Shown here: one piece after another, positions 1 through 13,348 of the stretch
How the letters are laid out: each line of letters opens with the position of its first letter
How positions within the stretch are numbered: the first letter of the stretch is position 1
From: Alnus glutinosa
Lineage: Eukaryota; Streptophyta; Magnoliopsida; Fagales; Betulaceae
Length of the DNA: 64,000 bases
Reading direction: 5' to 3'
Assembly (NCBI RefSeq): GCF_958979055.1
Contig: NC_084898.1
Span: forward strand, 320,001-384,000
Position numbers and translations under genes: made by a program
The notes under the pieces: model-generated
What the model saw: the letters and a program-made list of their open reading frames with translations, nothing else
What the model was told of the DNA's origin: nothing
Databases searched by the model: none

Positions 1-328
1 AATCTAAAAAAGAAAAGATAATCCTCTCCCCTAGCCTACTTCCCTTGGCCCAGCCAAAGAATAAAAAGAGCTTGATCGTGCGGATAACTTTTTTTTTTTT
101 TTTTTTTTTTGAATCGAGTACTGGATAACTTATATACCAATTTGAAAACTAATCAGATTATAAATCTTGTGATTGAATGTAGAATACTGTCGAATATAAT
201 GCTTCCACACTTCACAAATGCAACAAGCTGGATATTAATTAATGTCTTACTTTACTAAATTAAAAAGGAACAAAAACATCTAAGCTAGGCAAAACGCAAA
301 GTACCTTAGGCTGCATCTTTACCCTCTC

Positions 329-512
329 GAGAAATACTATATATACACATACCTTCTAGTCCCACACTCTTAAATGCATCCTTCCTTAGTTATGTGACAA
401 TAAAAATTATTATTAGATGTAGATTGAATTTAATAGTGATTCATCACAAATCTAATAATGATTTTCACTGCCATATCAAAGAGTATGTACTTGAGAGTGT
501 GTAGCATTTCTC
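329..512. mobile_element. Short inverted-repeat MITE, GAGAAATGCT family
   Basis: The left end reads GAGAAATACTATATATACAC and the right end reads GTGTGTAGCATTTCTC, so the termini are inverted and match the GAGAAATGCT ends of elements at 19358 and 42627. The flanks TTACCCTCTC and TTACCCTTTT look like a decayed 9-10-bp target duplication. No coding capacity is visible. Assignment to a Mutator-like superfamily is an inference from the 9-bp duplications of the better-preserved relatives. Confidence 0.55.
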
Positions 513-2267
513 TTACCCTTTTTGAGATATAGTTTTTACCGGTGATTTCCAAGAAGAAAAAAGAAAAAAAAGATAGAGAGTATAAAACTAGTAGCAAACT
601 CATCTCCACAAACAGAGGGGGAAGACATCTCAAAATCCTTGAGTGATTCAATAAAGTATATGATGTTTCACCTTTTGAGAAATGGATGTCAAAGATTACT
701 GCTTAATTTGCTTAATTAATATATTTATGAAAAGATCGATCGACACAATAAGTTAGACTTGTTTTCAAAAGGTGCAAATCAAATTCAACTTTTCTAATCT
801 CGATCATCTAAAAGCATTAATCAAATTACAAGCAACTAGATCAGATTAACAAAACTCAAGTAGGAGACTTCTTCTATAATTAAGATGAAACAATCGACTG
901 ATTGTGTCCAGATTTGTGAGACAAATTCGTAAAATCACAGCAAGGCATGGTTCAACTAACGTGATCAATGATGAAAGTGCTAACAAAAATCTAGCAAATG
1001 CAGTTTTTTTGAGAGAAAAAAAAAGGGGATCTTTTGACAGTTCTTAATATAAAGAGACATGAACCACATACTCCAAAACAATTTACCATTAATTGTGCCA
1101 AGCTCACAATTGTTAATTTGATCTTAATTACCTAGCTTCAAGCATATATATATATATACACTGCATATATGCAATAGTGCATAGCATGATGGGATTAGTA
1201 GTAGTAGTTGCATAAATGCTTAAAGTAGTACAACTTTTATTCTAATTTTTTTTTTTTTTTACAAATTCAAGTGACAAAAGTATTTTAATCTGTACATGAG
1301 GGGCATATATATATATATATAGGCTGTAACATAGATATACACATGCACCATGGTGAGACAAGGTATATATAATATAATCTAACAGTAAAAAAGATTAAGC
1401 AACAAAATCTAACAAATAAATTTAATTATATAGTAACTACAGTGATAAGAATGACACATAATTTTTATTGTAAGAGACTTATACAATAAGAGCTAGCTGT
1501 AGTATCTGTACTCAAAACAAATATATAGGGTGGCTGAGAAATGCAACACGTGAGGGAACTTTTAATGTGGATAGAGGTTCATGCATCAAATGGCCTTACA
1601 AGGTGGACAAATATACTATAGCCTTTGGAAAATTAGTGGAAAAGTTTGCTGCTTGGCTGTTTAATATTTGTGACTGCCCGAGCACCAGCTAGCCGCAACA
1701 AGCTGGATGAACCTAAATTGCAACGACATGGACATCAAACATGACAAAAGTAGTACATATATATATATATATATATATACACACATCATGATGATGACGA
1801 TGAAAAAGGAAGAAAAGTGCCCTCTTTATGAGATTGTTGAAACTGTACAGGCAACAGCTAATGCAAGTGAATTTTGGTTAGCTGCAGAACTAGTGTCTTA
1901 GACTTTCTAATTGTCTTCTGGTATCAAAATCGCTTTCAACTCCAATGAAGGAAGAAATTAATTGATAAACGCAATATATATAAAAAGGAAAAGAAAAGGC
2001 AAAACAGGCAGGAATATTGAAAGAACATAGATATATATAGAAGCAGAATGATAAATGGAGACTAATTAAAGATAGTTATCTAACCTTTATTTCAAGGCTC
2101 TGCAACCTTTTTCTGTAAAACCTGCGGGGCTTGCCCAACGAAGCAGCGACAAGAACAACAACCTACCAAGGTAACAAACAAACAAAACTTCGATCAATTG
2201 CATCAGCTAGCTTGCACTGCACAAAGTGGTTTGATCAGCGGTCAGGAAATGATGTTATGAACTTAAT

Positions 2268-2272
<5 letters not shown>

Positions 2273-2312
<40 letters not shown>
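2273..2312. repeat. (AG)n microsatellite, about 20 repeats
   Basis: Uninterrupted AG dinucleotide run about 480 bp downstream of the NGATHA stop codon. Likely polymorphic in length. Confidence 0.95.
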
Positions 2313-2315
<3 letters not shown>

Positions 2316-2796
2316 TTGGTAGCGAAAGAGAATATATAAAAGACGTTCGGAAATAATATTTCAGTGATAAGCCATGGATAGGATACATATTGGGGAAACA
2401 AGGCCCTACAAATCTCTGGCAATGATGATCTAGCTACCTCTTCATCCAATATATATATAATATTTATCTATATATATGGGTTTTTTTTTTTTTTTTGGTC
2501 ATGTATCATAAATATTTTTATACAAAGTTAATAAAAAGAAGACAATTGGATATAGTGACAGTGTGACTTCTCTATCTCCAAGGGCCTCTTGCTTATGCTA
2601 GCTAGGTAGCTAATTCTTCTTCAAAACCCGCCTTCTGTACCAAACTGAATTAAAATCCAATGGTGTAAAATCCTGGCATTGTGCATTTTTGTGGGTCTTC
2701 ATGAGCATTAAGAAACAAACTAGTGAACGCCAATCAGAACGCTGTGTCGCGGAGCAACTCTTGTCGTTAAGGATCTTTTGGGTGCTTTCTCTCTAG

Positions 2797-3984
2797 CTAG
2801 ATGTTGAAATCCAAGGACTTGGATGCCTTCCCTTTATTCAGCAAGTCGGTGGGCACGGTTGGCAGCGGCGTGCCGTTGTAGGGCCTCAATTGGTGACCAG
2901 ATTGCGACGGAGAAGAAAGTTGGGAAGGCTGCAGCGCCGCCATAGTAGCATGGGGAGCTATTGAGGTAGACGACAATATGACATCGCATGCATCGGATTC
3001 TGATATGGGGCAGTCCATGTTTACCCCAAAAAGCCTCAATCTCTTGGCTGCAACTTTCCCTTGTACCACCGGCACCGACCCGAACACCACGGGCGGCTCA
3101 GCCCCCCTACTCCGCACCTGAACTTGTTGTTGTTCTTGCTGTTGAGCCGCCGATCTCAGGTAAATCAGTGAAGGGTTTACCATATAATTACAGTAAGCAG
3201 CACTGCCGTAGCTGTTGCGGTAAGGATGATGATGATGAAGATTGACATTGCTATTGCTGTTGTTGTTCATATTCAGCTGATGCGACGACAAGTGCAAATG
3301 GTCCCTTGGCCGCATTAGCAAATTAGGACCAGCAGTAGTACTACTCCACGCCGAGGGGATGGGGCGGTGGAAGGAGAAGTAAGGGTGCGGAAGATTCGGA
3401 AGCGATGCCATTGGGTCCGGCGCGTCTGGGCGGCGCCTCCAATCAATGTAGAGACGATCTCGACCGAGCTCGCCGACACCGCGCTGGAACGAGACGATAT
3501 CCCCCGCATCGAGCTTCTTCTCCTTGACGAAGCGGCTCCAGCCTTTGGTCATAACGTAGCTCTGGCTGCTGTTCCAGTAAGAGTAGCGGAATCTCCAGGC
3601 CTTTCCATTTCTGTCCTCGAAGTTCAACAGCAAGCCTTTCTCGTTGGTGGAGGAGTCCAAAGGGAAGTACTTCTCGGCGTGCTGCTTGGGGATGACGAGG
3701 CGATTGAGTTTTCCCACATCGCTGGGAGTCACAACTTTGTCAAACATGTGCTCTCTCTCCATCACGTTGATTCCATCGTCCTGCAGGGAGTCTCCGCGTC
3801 TGACATCTTCGTCCTCGTTTCTCGGGGACAAGTCCATGAGGTCATGAAGCTGCCTGCTGCCATCGGAAGCGGCTTCGTAGGAGGAGGAGGAGGAGGAGTA
3901 GAAGGAGAAAGGGAGCTTACCTCTCAACATCTGCTCATGAGCTTCTTCTGAGGAAAACCCTTCTCTATGTGACCCCAAATCCAT
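2797..3984 (-). CDS. NGA: NGATHA-type B3-domain transcription factor
   Basis: This is a 395-residue plant B3 DNA-binding protein of the NGATHA branch of the RAV family. Arabidopsis members are nuclear repressors shaping leaf margins, style and stigma. The B3 domain covers about residues 78-184 and starts with the family-typical [20 protein letters not shown], followed by [20 protein letters not shown]. There is no AP2 domain, which separates it from true RAVs. A repression motif RLFGV lies at 317-321, followed by NMDCPISES, and the C-terminus ends [12 protein letters not shown], as in NGATHA proteins. Between these are Ser/Asn/His/Gln-rich low-complexity stretches. The start at 3984 gives a conventional N-terminus. 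A splice acceptor-like TCTTGCAG lies about 40 bp upstream on the minus strand, so a 5' UTR intron is plausible. It is slightly longer than Arabidopsis NGA1. Which of NGA1-4 it matches cannot be told from sequence alone. Confidence 0.93.
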   Translation of the reverse strand: MDLGSHREGFSSEEAHEQMLRGKLPFSFYSSSSSSYEAASDGSRQLHDLMDLSPRNEDEDVRRGDSLQDDGINVMEREHMFDKVVTPSDVGKLNRLVIPKQHAEKYFPLDSSTNEKGLLLNFEDRNGKAWRFRYSYWNSSQSYVMTKGWSRFVKEKKLDAGDIVSFQRGVGELGRDRLYIDWRRRPDAPDPMASLPNLPHPYFSFHRPIPSAWSSTTAGPNLLMRPRDHLHLSSHQLNMNNNSNSNVNLHHHHPYRNSYGSAAYCNYMVNPSLIYLRSAAQQQEQQQVQVRSRGAEPPVVFGSVPVVQGKVAAKRLRLFGVNMDCPISESDACDVILSSTSIAPHATMAALQPSQLSSPSQSGHQLRPYNGTPLPTVPTDLLNKGKASKSLDFNI

Positions 3985-4178
3985 GTTTTACAGCCACCAA
4001 TTTCAGATTCTCTCACTGGATCTGCAAGATTTGAAGCCACCTGATTAGGAAAAAGCTAGAGGGAAAGAAGAGGGTACTGGGTTTGCAACACCACCGTACC
4101 AAAGGCTACTTCCTGTTTTTAAGATAGATTTTTCGTTTGATGCTTTCTAGGGTTGAGGGTTGAGATGATGCTGCAAAA

Positions 4179-4519
4179 GAAGAGAGAGAGAGAGAGAGAG
4201 AAGAGAAACGCAAGGGGCAGCTCTCTATACAATGACGGTCGTCGGTGCATTCCTGTTTGACCAAGAAGACTCTAAAACGAAACTAGATACCCCATGGACG
4301 TTTCAAAGAGTGTAAAATTCCTCTTGTTGTTGACCTTGGGAAGGGAGAGACTAGACAGAGAGAGAGAGAGAGAGAGAAAGAAAGAAAATAGTAAGGCGTG
4401 GGCTGTGATTTTCTTACAGGGGTGCCTCCCTGGAAGCTTCTCAAGTTAGGCGACTTTCTCTTTTTCTTCCTGAATAAATTCTTTCTTTCTTAATTTCTCT
4501 CTTCACACACACACACAGA

Positions 4520-4571
<52 letters not shown>

Positions 4572-4587
4572 GGGGGGGGTGGGGGGG
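4179..4587 (-). promoter_or_regulatory. GAGA/CT-rich leader or promoter region of the NGATHA gene
   Basis: Three GA tracts (4179-4200, 4356-4377, about 4526-4560) and a G-run (4561-4587, one T interruption) lie 195-600 bp upstream of the start codon. They are CT tracts on the coding strand. Such repeats are common in leaders of plant developmental regulators and are bound by BBR/BPC GAGA-binding proteins in other genes. Binding here is an inference. Confidence 0.4.
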
Positions 4588-5874
4588 AGAGAAAGTATAC
4601 GTAGGGACCCCATGTATTATCTGGTTGGGCTCATGTGAGCTTGTCCCTGTCATCATCCTGGGTGGTATTCACACTCTTTTTTTTTTTTTTCATTATAAAA
4701 TTATTGAGCATAGTTTTGTGATGAGGCCCAAAAGGCCAGCTGTTTTGGAGGGCACGAGAGAGATTGTAATTGAATTCCCCAACTAGGGTTGGAGGACCAT
4801 TTAGTTTTTTTCTTTTATATCCTTCCAATTTTGGAATTTTCCTTCCACTCCAAATTAATGTTGCTTTAATTTGGTTGGCTCTAACTAAAAGTCCTTATAC
4901 TAATGAAATAGCTAGGGGTTGCAATTACATCATTAATTAGTCTAATTTATGGTATGTGAGGGTTTTGACTTTGCTTTCAACATTTCTGTACGGACCATCC
5001 TCTTGTCACAACCAACCGGATGACAAGGGATTAGAGCTAGCTATTACAACTAGTAATGTTTTGACTCCTCTCTTCATGAACTTGTCATTCTTGTCCCGAT
5101 TGTTGTTGTTACGGGTATTATAAATTTTATTATAAGTCATTTATAAACTATAACTTTTACTGTAAAGTTATTTACAAACTCATATATAAGTCCATAATTA
5201 CTTAATTATTTTATTAATTATGAACTATCGCGTCAGTTTATAAAAGACTTTGTAGTAAAAGTTGTAATACGAGTTATACTACCTGCATTGGTCTTCTTAT
5301 AGCATCAACCTAAACACCTAAAGATGGAAACTAAAACCTATAGAGTAAGTAATTAATTAAATCCTCTAAAAAGGAAATCACATTACAAAGATGGAAAGAC
5401 TAAATAAAAATGAAAATTCCTAATATTCTTTATGGAAATTATATTTGGTGTTAAGATTAATGCTAATTAAATAAGGAAGAAAATTTGTAGGAATTGTGAC
5501 CAATTAGGAAATTTTTTCCATATGTGCATTGCTGCCCAAGTATGTAGGAAATCAAATGATGTTGTCTGTCGAGATTCCTGTTCATTTCTTTTTGGTCGAT
5601 TGCTTTATTTTTTTTACATTTCGATGCCATTTTAATCTGTTTATTGCAATCGCACTCCCATTTTAATCTGTTTATTGCAATCGAATGTGGTGCGATTGGG
5701 CTATTCTGCCCTTATTTAAGGAATGGAACGGTCGCACTCTCATTTGATTGCAGGTGCAACAAGGCTATTATGCCTCAACCTAGCTGGAATATGTCCTACA
5801 TCAGTTTACCTCTTCAGTTTTGCTGCTTAATTTTTTCACCATTAAGATACTATATATCACATAAGTTTCTAAGG

Positions 5875-5922
<48 letters not shown>

Positions 5923-7415
5923 ACGCATTTTTCCTGTCCTGGCCTATGCCCCTATCGAGAAGATAATCTTAGCGAAATTAGCACTATTAGTTTAGTACTC
6001 TCCATCATACAGCCTTGCATGTAGATACCATGCATTTTTTGCGACTTTCTTATGAAGTTTTATAATGTTAATTAAATCCTACTCAGAGTTATTGAAGAGG
6101 TAACAGTACCACCAATCTTTCCTCCCAAAAGAAAGGTGTTTAATTATGTAACACAAGATGGGTAACAGACACTTGTTCAATTTTCCATATATACAACGAA
6201 TTAGTTTGAGGGTCCCCTCAATTTCCATTCTAAAATGTTTGACTTTGGCTCTTGAACTCAGCTGACCATTATCTAAGTTGGCTAATCTCACACATATCAT
6301 GAACATATGTTTAATTAATTGTTATCTCTATCTTCACCGCGCGCAGGGAGAAGGACAGGTTCATAATGGATGGTGTGGATCGGACGGACCCTAGCTAATG
6401 CATGTCGACAAACGCGCAGGCCATCCAAGATCCATCAAACACTATTACTAGCATATATCTTCACTTCTCCTAGCTAGACGGCAAAATCCAAATAATTTTG
6501 CTCGTTCACACCCTGGCCTCCAAGCCACCTTAATGTACAATGTGGCTATGTACGTATGTGACATGATACGTACGTACGTATGAAAACGACAGTATTTTGT
6601 TACGATCTTAGGTGTTTAGGGTTTAACCAAATCAACATCAAACCGTTCTAAGGATTTTAATTAGATCAATGTTATATCGCCCGACCGACACCATGTCATG
6701 AGCAGTACTACGTACACTAACTACCAAGGCAACAAAAGAAGGCTGGTATATATGGATCTTAATTAATTCAGAATTACATGTTGCTGCATTTATAAGTTAA
6801 TTTCTCCTTCATATATATCATGTACACCTGGATTTAAGTGTTTTGATCATCAGTGACAAAACATCAATGGTAATCCTTCTAGTTAGGTTCAGATATAAAA
6901 CTGAATTAATAATTCCTACCTTCCAAACATTTTAATTAGGATATATGTCATATAAAATTGACAACCAGGAGCGTCTGATCAATAGTTCACATGCATGAGT
7001 GGCCGCGGGTTATAGCGATCGACCGACCCAACTTTGTGCTAATTGATGTAGATCACCTACTCGAGTTTGCAAAGATGGGGATGCTTTAAGACATGATTTA
7101 CACGTGAGGGTTTGGTTCTGTCCTAGTCACCATCCTCCAGCTTTCCTCATCTATTTGTCCGGCCTCATATTTATATATATATATATTCTAATTCTAATTC
7201 TAGTTCTCGTGATTCTTGAGTCCCTGGAGTGATGAAAAGATCTCAGCCTGTAGGGCCGTGGATCCCAGTAAGTTGGCTTCGCGCCTGATGATCACCAGTA
7301 ACCACGTTGTGTCACGTAATAGAACAGCATCTGCAAAGTCATATTTCTCATGCCTAAAAATTTCTTCCACCTTTCTTCAATTCTCTGTGCGAACGTGACA
7401 AATAGGAAATTTGCC

Positions 7416-7452
<37 letters not shown>

Positions 7453-8645
7453 ATAGATTATCTGAAAACTGTGATGCTAACATGTCTGCCTCGTGGCTGT
7501 GATGCTCTCCACTTGGAGTTAATAGCATGGACCACGCCAAATCAATGAATAGTTTAAGATGATAGTAGTTATCCAGAGCCTCATGACAGTATTCTTGTAA
7601 TATATATATAGTTGATTAGACCAAGAAAAACAATAATTATATATCATTGATTTCTTTTAAACATGTCGAAGGTTATAAGCTAGATATATGTGTGGCATCC
7701 GTCATCTCCCCTGATTACAGTGACGTTTACGTTCAATATTGAAATAATCAGCCAGGTAATCACTTTCCCTAATTACTCATTTGTTTATGTTTATGATTCT
7801 TTTGACTTGAGAAACGATGCCCGCGTACGCACCCTAATTTCCGATGCAACTTGCAAAACTTTCGAATCCCAAAAACGCAAACACGCGTTTGAGCCACCCA
7901 ACCACGCTTCCTTGTCTTATATTAAACTCGATCTCCCTCCCTCCTTAATTAGTATTACGATGATTGGGACACAAGTGATCGATCCATCAAAAGTTAATTA
8001 TGTAATGCTCGATCGGAAGAAACTTCCTCGAAGAAGAACACTTTGCTATCTTGTCTTATTGAAGTAAGTTCCATCCCTTTAATTTACAAAAGAATCAACC
8101 AAAACTGCTCATATATGCAACTTCAAGTAATTAATTCAACTTTGCTTTTACTCCACATGCATCTGCATTTATTTTCCTTCTCTTACAACTGTCTCTCGCT
8201 CATGTCGATCATACTAATGGGCTCAACTTAATTTGTCAAGTTCGGGTCATGTAGAGATATGTGTATAAAATTATAAGGTCAATTCTAACCTGATTAATTT
8301 AATTAAACGAGTTAGACCTCGTTCAATCCTAACCTACCAATCTTGTGTTGGGTTTATGTCGGATCCACGGATCGTGTCAAAAATTTACAGTCATACCGGC
8401 CGTCTCATGTTATATATATATCTTAAATATTAAAGGGGCATATATATTATCTTTATAAAAGAAAATAACTAAAACTGTTTCTCATTGTTTGAAAAAAACA
8501 TTATTGTACATATATAGTAGGATTAACCTTAATTCATGATTAATTGGTAATTAATGCCGCAGCATAATAATAATTATTATTCCTAATATTGTATATATGC
8601 TTGTCATGTGATGCATCCCATAATTATGGTAATGGTATATGTTTA
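4588..8645. other. Intergenic, no gene seen
   Basis: AT-rich sequence without a supported gene. It contains a 31-bp-period direct duplication (5627-5683), a (TA)n microsatellite at about 5880-5918 and an (AG)n run near 7419-7449. It also holds several short relics rich in ATATAT. Open frames are short and cross microsatellites. Confidence 0.6.
5627..5683. repeat. Short direct tandem duplication, 26-bp unit, 31-bp period
   Basis: The 26-bp string starting CCATTTTAATCTG and ending TTGCAATCG occurs at 5627-5652 and again at 5658-5683. Confidence 0.85.
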
Positions 8646-8767
8646 GAGATATGTTAGCTGCACAGTATTTTTGTACAACAATGCCGATGTGTCGAACACT
8701 TTTTTTAAAAAAAAAATCTTGGACACATTAGCATTGTTGTGTAAGAATTGTGCAAATAACATATCTC
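8646..8767. mobile_element. 122-bp foldback MITE with near-perfect 9-bp TSD
   Basis: Ends GAGATATGTTA and TAACATATCTC are inverted, and the inner arms also pair (ACAACAATGCC against GCATTGTTGTGT). The flanks ATATGTTTA and ATATATTTA differ at one of nine positions. No coding capacity. The 9-bp duplication suggests a Mutator-like non-autonomous element. Confidence 0.7.
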
Positions 8768-8842
8768 ATATATTTATTTCTATGCGTTAGATACTATTTT
8801 TAATCTTTCACCGAAATATATATATATATATATATATATATA

Positions 8843-10060
8843 CGGAATTGACTCCTAGAATGGAATAATTATCTATTCTTAAAAATAGTTATTCCTTAAG
8901 TAATAGACAACATTTTTTATAAAATAAAAAATAAAATAAAATAAAATATTGATGTTGCTGTGGGTGGCCGCACCACCCCGATGAATTTGGGGGTGGCCTG
9001 ACCACCTCCAATTGGCGTCGAAGATGGCCTAGCCACCCCGAATTGGGGTTAGGGGTGGCCAATACCACCCCAGAGCTTCTCGAGGGTGGCCGCAACCACC
9101 CGTAGAGTCTCTTGGGGTGGCCAAGGCCCTCCCCAATGTCACTGGGGGTAGCAGCACCACCCTAGGATCACCTTGTGGGTCCCCCACAAGATGATCTGGG
9201 AGTGGTGCAGCCACCCCCAAGTTCTTTTGTGGGTGGCCGGCCACCCACAATTAGAGCTGACAATTTTTGACACGACCCTCGAACCTGACACAAAGTTAAA
9301 GGGTTAGGGTTAAACTTAAAAGGGTTTGGGTCATAAAAGGGTTGACCCGTTTAATAAAAAGGTCATTACAGGGTAAACTCGTTTGACCCGTGGGTTGACC
9401 CGTTTGACCCGTATACTTAAACTTTTTTTCTCAACATTAAAAATTAAATTTAAACAATCATGTTACCTCTCTCTTTCTCTTACTGTTTAAAAAGTAAAGA
9501 CTAAACTAAAAAAAAAAATCTTACAAAAAATAAAACAAGTCTTTTTCTTTTATTGAATTAGAACTTGAACAAAAAAGGCAAATATTAAAAAAAAATTCGC
9601 GGGTTTTTTTTTTCTTTGAAGTTTTTGAACTTAGATGTTGAACCAAAACAAGTAAACAATAAAACAACTCAATGTTTCATATTTCAATTGTGAAATAATA
9701 TGATTATTCAAACAATATGATTTTTTTTAGTTTAAATTTGTGTTTTTATTTTTATTTTTATAGACTTTATTAACAAACGGGTCAAACGGGTCGTGTTAAG
9801 GCAACCCGTTATTTAACAGGGTCGTGTTAGGGTTTAAGGATTTGACTCTTTTATCTAAACAGGTCGTGTCATGGTTGACCCTTAACGAGTTGGGAAGTCA
9901 AACAGGTCATGTCAACCCGTTTTGACAGCCCTACCCACAACAATTAAATGTTTTTTTTTTAGTTTTTTTTAATTCTTAATTTTAATTTTAGAAAAAAACA
10001 TTAAAAAAAAAAAATCATGTGGGGGTTTTTTAGTAATTTAGATTCAATTCCAATTATGGC
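8843..10060. mobile_element. Foldback-type repeat with GGGTGGCC-rich core, split by a hAT-like insertion
   Basis: Outer ends GGAATTGACTC and (inverted) GATTCAATTCC bracket AT-rich arms and a GC-rich core (about 8960-9250) built of alternating GGTGGCC and CCACCCC blocks. Core edges CTGTGGGTGGCCG and CGGCCACCCACAACAA are inverted copies. The right side of the core is interrupted by the element at 9252-9933. Frames through the core stay open only because the repeat lacks stop codons. Exact outer boundaries and superfamily are uncertain. Confidence 0.5.
9252..9933. mobile_element. hAT-like non-autonomous element, 682 bp
   Basis: Left end TAGAGCTGACAATTTTTGAC and inverted right end TAGGGCTGTCAAAACGGG flank a unit rich in GGGTTGACCCGTTT motifs and their complements. 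The flanks CCCACAAT and CCCACAAC form an 8-bp target duplication with one mismatch, the size expected of hAT elements. No transposase is present. It sits inside the GC-rich repeat of 8843-10060. Confidence 0.65.
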
Positions 10061-10403
10061 ATATCTTTCATTACCAAATTTAAGAAATGTGAATAACTAT
10101 TAATTCATTTGATACTCTTTCATTCACAATTATAACTATTTATTTTTTCAATAAAATACTTATTCCGCAAACTAAACGGGACCTAAATTTCTCTCTAACC
10201 GCGTAATAAGCTAGGCAAAAAAAATGAAGATTTAAGTGTCCTCATAAAAGTTGATCCATCCTACCCAATAAATAAAATAAAATGTAAATAATAGTACGCA
10301 CCCTTTTCTGTAATCCCATCTGCCAGTTTACACAATAATTAAGCCTTTATTATTTTATCGATTTATATAGAAATTAAAAACCCTCCTTTATATATCTCAA
10401 CAT

Positions 10404-10626
10404 GAGTAATTCTAGATGTCATGTCTCTTACTTATCAAAAAAAAAAAAAAAAAGTAATTCTAAATGTCATGCTCATATCTCTCTTGTATCTCTCTAAAAA
10501 TGAGGTGACTTGTAAAATCACCATTGAGCTTGTAATTGATCAAAATTGATCAAATGATGATTTTAAAAGGTACATCATTTTTAAAAGACCACAAGAAGGA
10601 CATGTGTATGACATCTAGAATTACTC
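10404..10626. mobile_element. 223-bp MITE with exact 10-bp TSD
   Basis: Termini GAGTAATTCTAGATGTCAT and ATGACATCTAGAATTACTC are perfect inverted repeats. Both flanks carry ATCTCAACAT. The left terminal block is partly repeated after a poly-A run near 10436-10470. No coding capacity. The 9-10-bp duplication fits a Mutator-like non-autonomous element. Confidence 0.8.
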
Positions 10627-12550
10627 ATCTCAACATAGCTAAATTACATGTTTTGCATTGATAGCTAGGCTCGTTAACGAAAAAGTATAAATATAATGAT
10701 GTTATTGAAATTTTCTTTATCTTATACTAGCTAGATAGATCAGGTACGTGCGTACGTGGTAGGGCTTTTGATAAGAATCTTATTGCTTTATTAAATGAAA
10801 TTTCATTTTTTAAAATTAAATTTTATATAGTTTGGAAATATTTATAATGTGAGTAATGCTATATATATTCACTTTATCCAACAATTTATATTGACGTACG
10901 TGGCAGCCACAACTAATTTTTTAATTTTTATTTTTATTTTTATTTTTACAAGGGTTAATTGAAATGGTTAAAAGATAATTGTGAAATAAAAATATACTTT
11001 CTAACATTACTACGTGTATGTCATCTCTTCCTCTTAAATTTTGTTGGGAGAGGATTTGATTTAAGTAATTTAAAACCAATCGAAGATTAGTATTCACAAA
11101 TAAAAATATTAATAATAATAACTTACATTTTTATTTTTGGTTGAATGGTTATGAATTAAAAAAGGAAGGTAATTAAAAAAGCAAAATCACAAGGAGACAT
11201 CAAAAGAAAAAAAAAATAATAATAAATTCCGCTACTTAGGGAGCAAAACGTTTTCGAAGATACCCAAAGACAAAATAAATTAGTTCTTGTTGGCGAAAAA
11301 AATTAGACAAATAAAGTTGAAGTTATCCATACCTATTATTCCATGGTTTTGAGAAACCCCTTGTGATTTGTAGGTAAAATATCTATGAATAAATAAATAA
11401 GAAAAGCAAGGAAAAGAACTAGAATAAAAATATATAAAAACTTGCTCAATAATTGTACTCTTCTAAATTGCTAGAATTATAATATCTTGTTTATCTTAAT
11501 TATACATTAATGTGAAGCCGCTAGGCCCATTGATACTACCTTCAAGATTCCTATAGCTTTTTTTTCTTCTTTTTGGATAAGCTTTAAAAAATATAACAAC
11601 ATTTAGATTAATTAGAAGAAGCATAGCAATGGGCAAACCGTAGATACAAGAAAGAAATCATATTTTTTTGCTTTTCAACAAGCTAGAAAGTAATTTTGTG
11701 GCAGCAAAACCAAGATGGAGAAGGGTTAAAAGTATGCTGTATGTAGTGGTGTTTAATTAAGTATTTGAGTAAACATCAATAATTCTCAAAATGAACAAAC
11801 AAATCCTTAATTTACAAAAATCAGAAGATTATGAGACTGCATGTGCGTGCCCATGTTTTTGACATCATTAGGCATGCACTTGATTGAATGATCTTGGTTA
11901 TTTTAAGCTCATCATGTTAAATTAAACTGGTTAGTCTTGCTCATATTCTCGGTGGCATGGCGTGAGTATGAGTACTCCATTCTATATTATTTTTATAATT
12001 ATATATATATTTTTTGTTTTTTTTTGGTCTTCGGGTTGAAGTACTACTTGAGACGATATTCATTAATTTTTCATTAAACAAGTGGCAAATATTATAGCCA
12101 AATAAGCTGGTTATCTAGCTGTAGCATGATTCTTTGACTCAATAACGTCCATATATATATCTTAATTAGGCTATAGGATTAATAACTAAACTAATTAAGC
12201 TACTCTAGGAAAGTCATTGATTCTATATATATATATATACATATATATATCTGCAGTCGATCGATCGACCTGGATATATCCTTTGGGAGAGAAAAAGATA
12301 TGACATAATACTCAGCTTTTACATCCATACATATACTATATATAAGTGAACTAATAATAATATATATTGAAAATTATATAGTGTTAGGGCTTACGCCAAT
12401 TTCCGTGTGGACTAAGAATGGCTTTCAGCGTTAAGGGAATCAAAGAGAGCAGATTCCGGAGGATCTGAAGTGGTAACAGATTGATCCTCAAGAACTGAAA
12501 AAGAAATGGACGAACCAAACTACTTAAAAGTCACCCACAGAAAAAGATCT

Positions 12551-12581
<31 letters not shown>

Positions 12582-13033
12582 TTTACAGGCCAGCATCTAG
12601 CTAGCATGGATGATAGTGCAGGCACCGTGGAGAAGGATGGGGTGGTGGACTACGATGTCTCACCTGTCGGAGTAATTAATGGACCCCTGCCTACCCTCAT
12701 TGACATGCATAGCCTTACTAGAATTTCATGCCTTTTTCAGCATATACCAGTAACTAAGCTAGCTGTGATTTCCTTCAATTCCTTCTTTTTCCCCTCCCCT
12801 CCCCCCCACTCAAAGAAGGTTTAGGTTTAGGTTGGGGTTGGGGTACTCATAGGGCCCTTTAGGTGGGGGCACGGGGCTGTGCTTATGCTTAGATATATGG
12901 TCCTTTCCTCTAATTGGGGTATCGATATTAATTATGGAAGGAGTTCCTTAAATTCAGGCTATCAAGTTAATTTATAAACACCCTTGATGGGAGTTAAGAG
13001 AAATGGAAATAAAGTACTAGAAATACCCCATTA

Positions 13034-13084
<51 letters not shown>

Positions 13085-13285
13085 GGGATCATGAAGTGTT
13101 TGTTGAAGATGAAGTAGCTAGATCGCAATTTGTTCAGAAAAAAAGATTATGAGATCGAAAACAGCAAAGAAACTCTAAATATTTGGTGCATGTTGCAGTA
13201 GATCGATAGACACTGGACCACACCTTTCAAACTCTCATTGGACCACCAAGCTAGCACACTCTACCCTCCAGTTGGCGGCTACCTT

Positions 13286-13288
<3 letters not shown>

Positions 13289-13345
<57 letters not shown>
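13289..13345. repeat. (CT)n microsatellite, about 28 repeats
   Basis: Pure dinucleotide run. It creates spurious open frames on both strands (Leu-Ser or Arg-Glu repeats). Confidence 0.95.

Positions 13346-13348
<3 letters not shown>

Larger units (their letters stand above)
1..2796. other. Intergenic, AT-rich, downstream of the NGATHA gene
   Basis: No coding region is supported here. The stretch holds poly-T and poly-A runs, short (TA)n tracts near 1143, 1305 and 1757, one short inverted-repeat element at 329-512 and a long (AG)n microsatellite at 2273-2312. Open frames in it are short, low-complexity and unlike any family I recognise. The last few hundred bases before 2797 are presumably 3' UTR of the minus-strand NGATHA gene. 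Confidence 0.6.

Noticed and set aside
3367-3951. 194-codon plus-strand frame
   Set aside because: Antisense shadow of the NGATHA B3 coding region.
12606-12824. 72-codon plus-strand frame near TIM13
   Set aside because: No family resemblance; it ends in low-complexity CCCTCCC and has no splice or promoter support.
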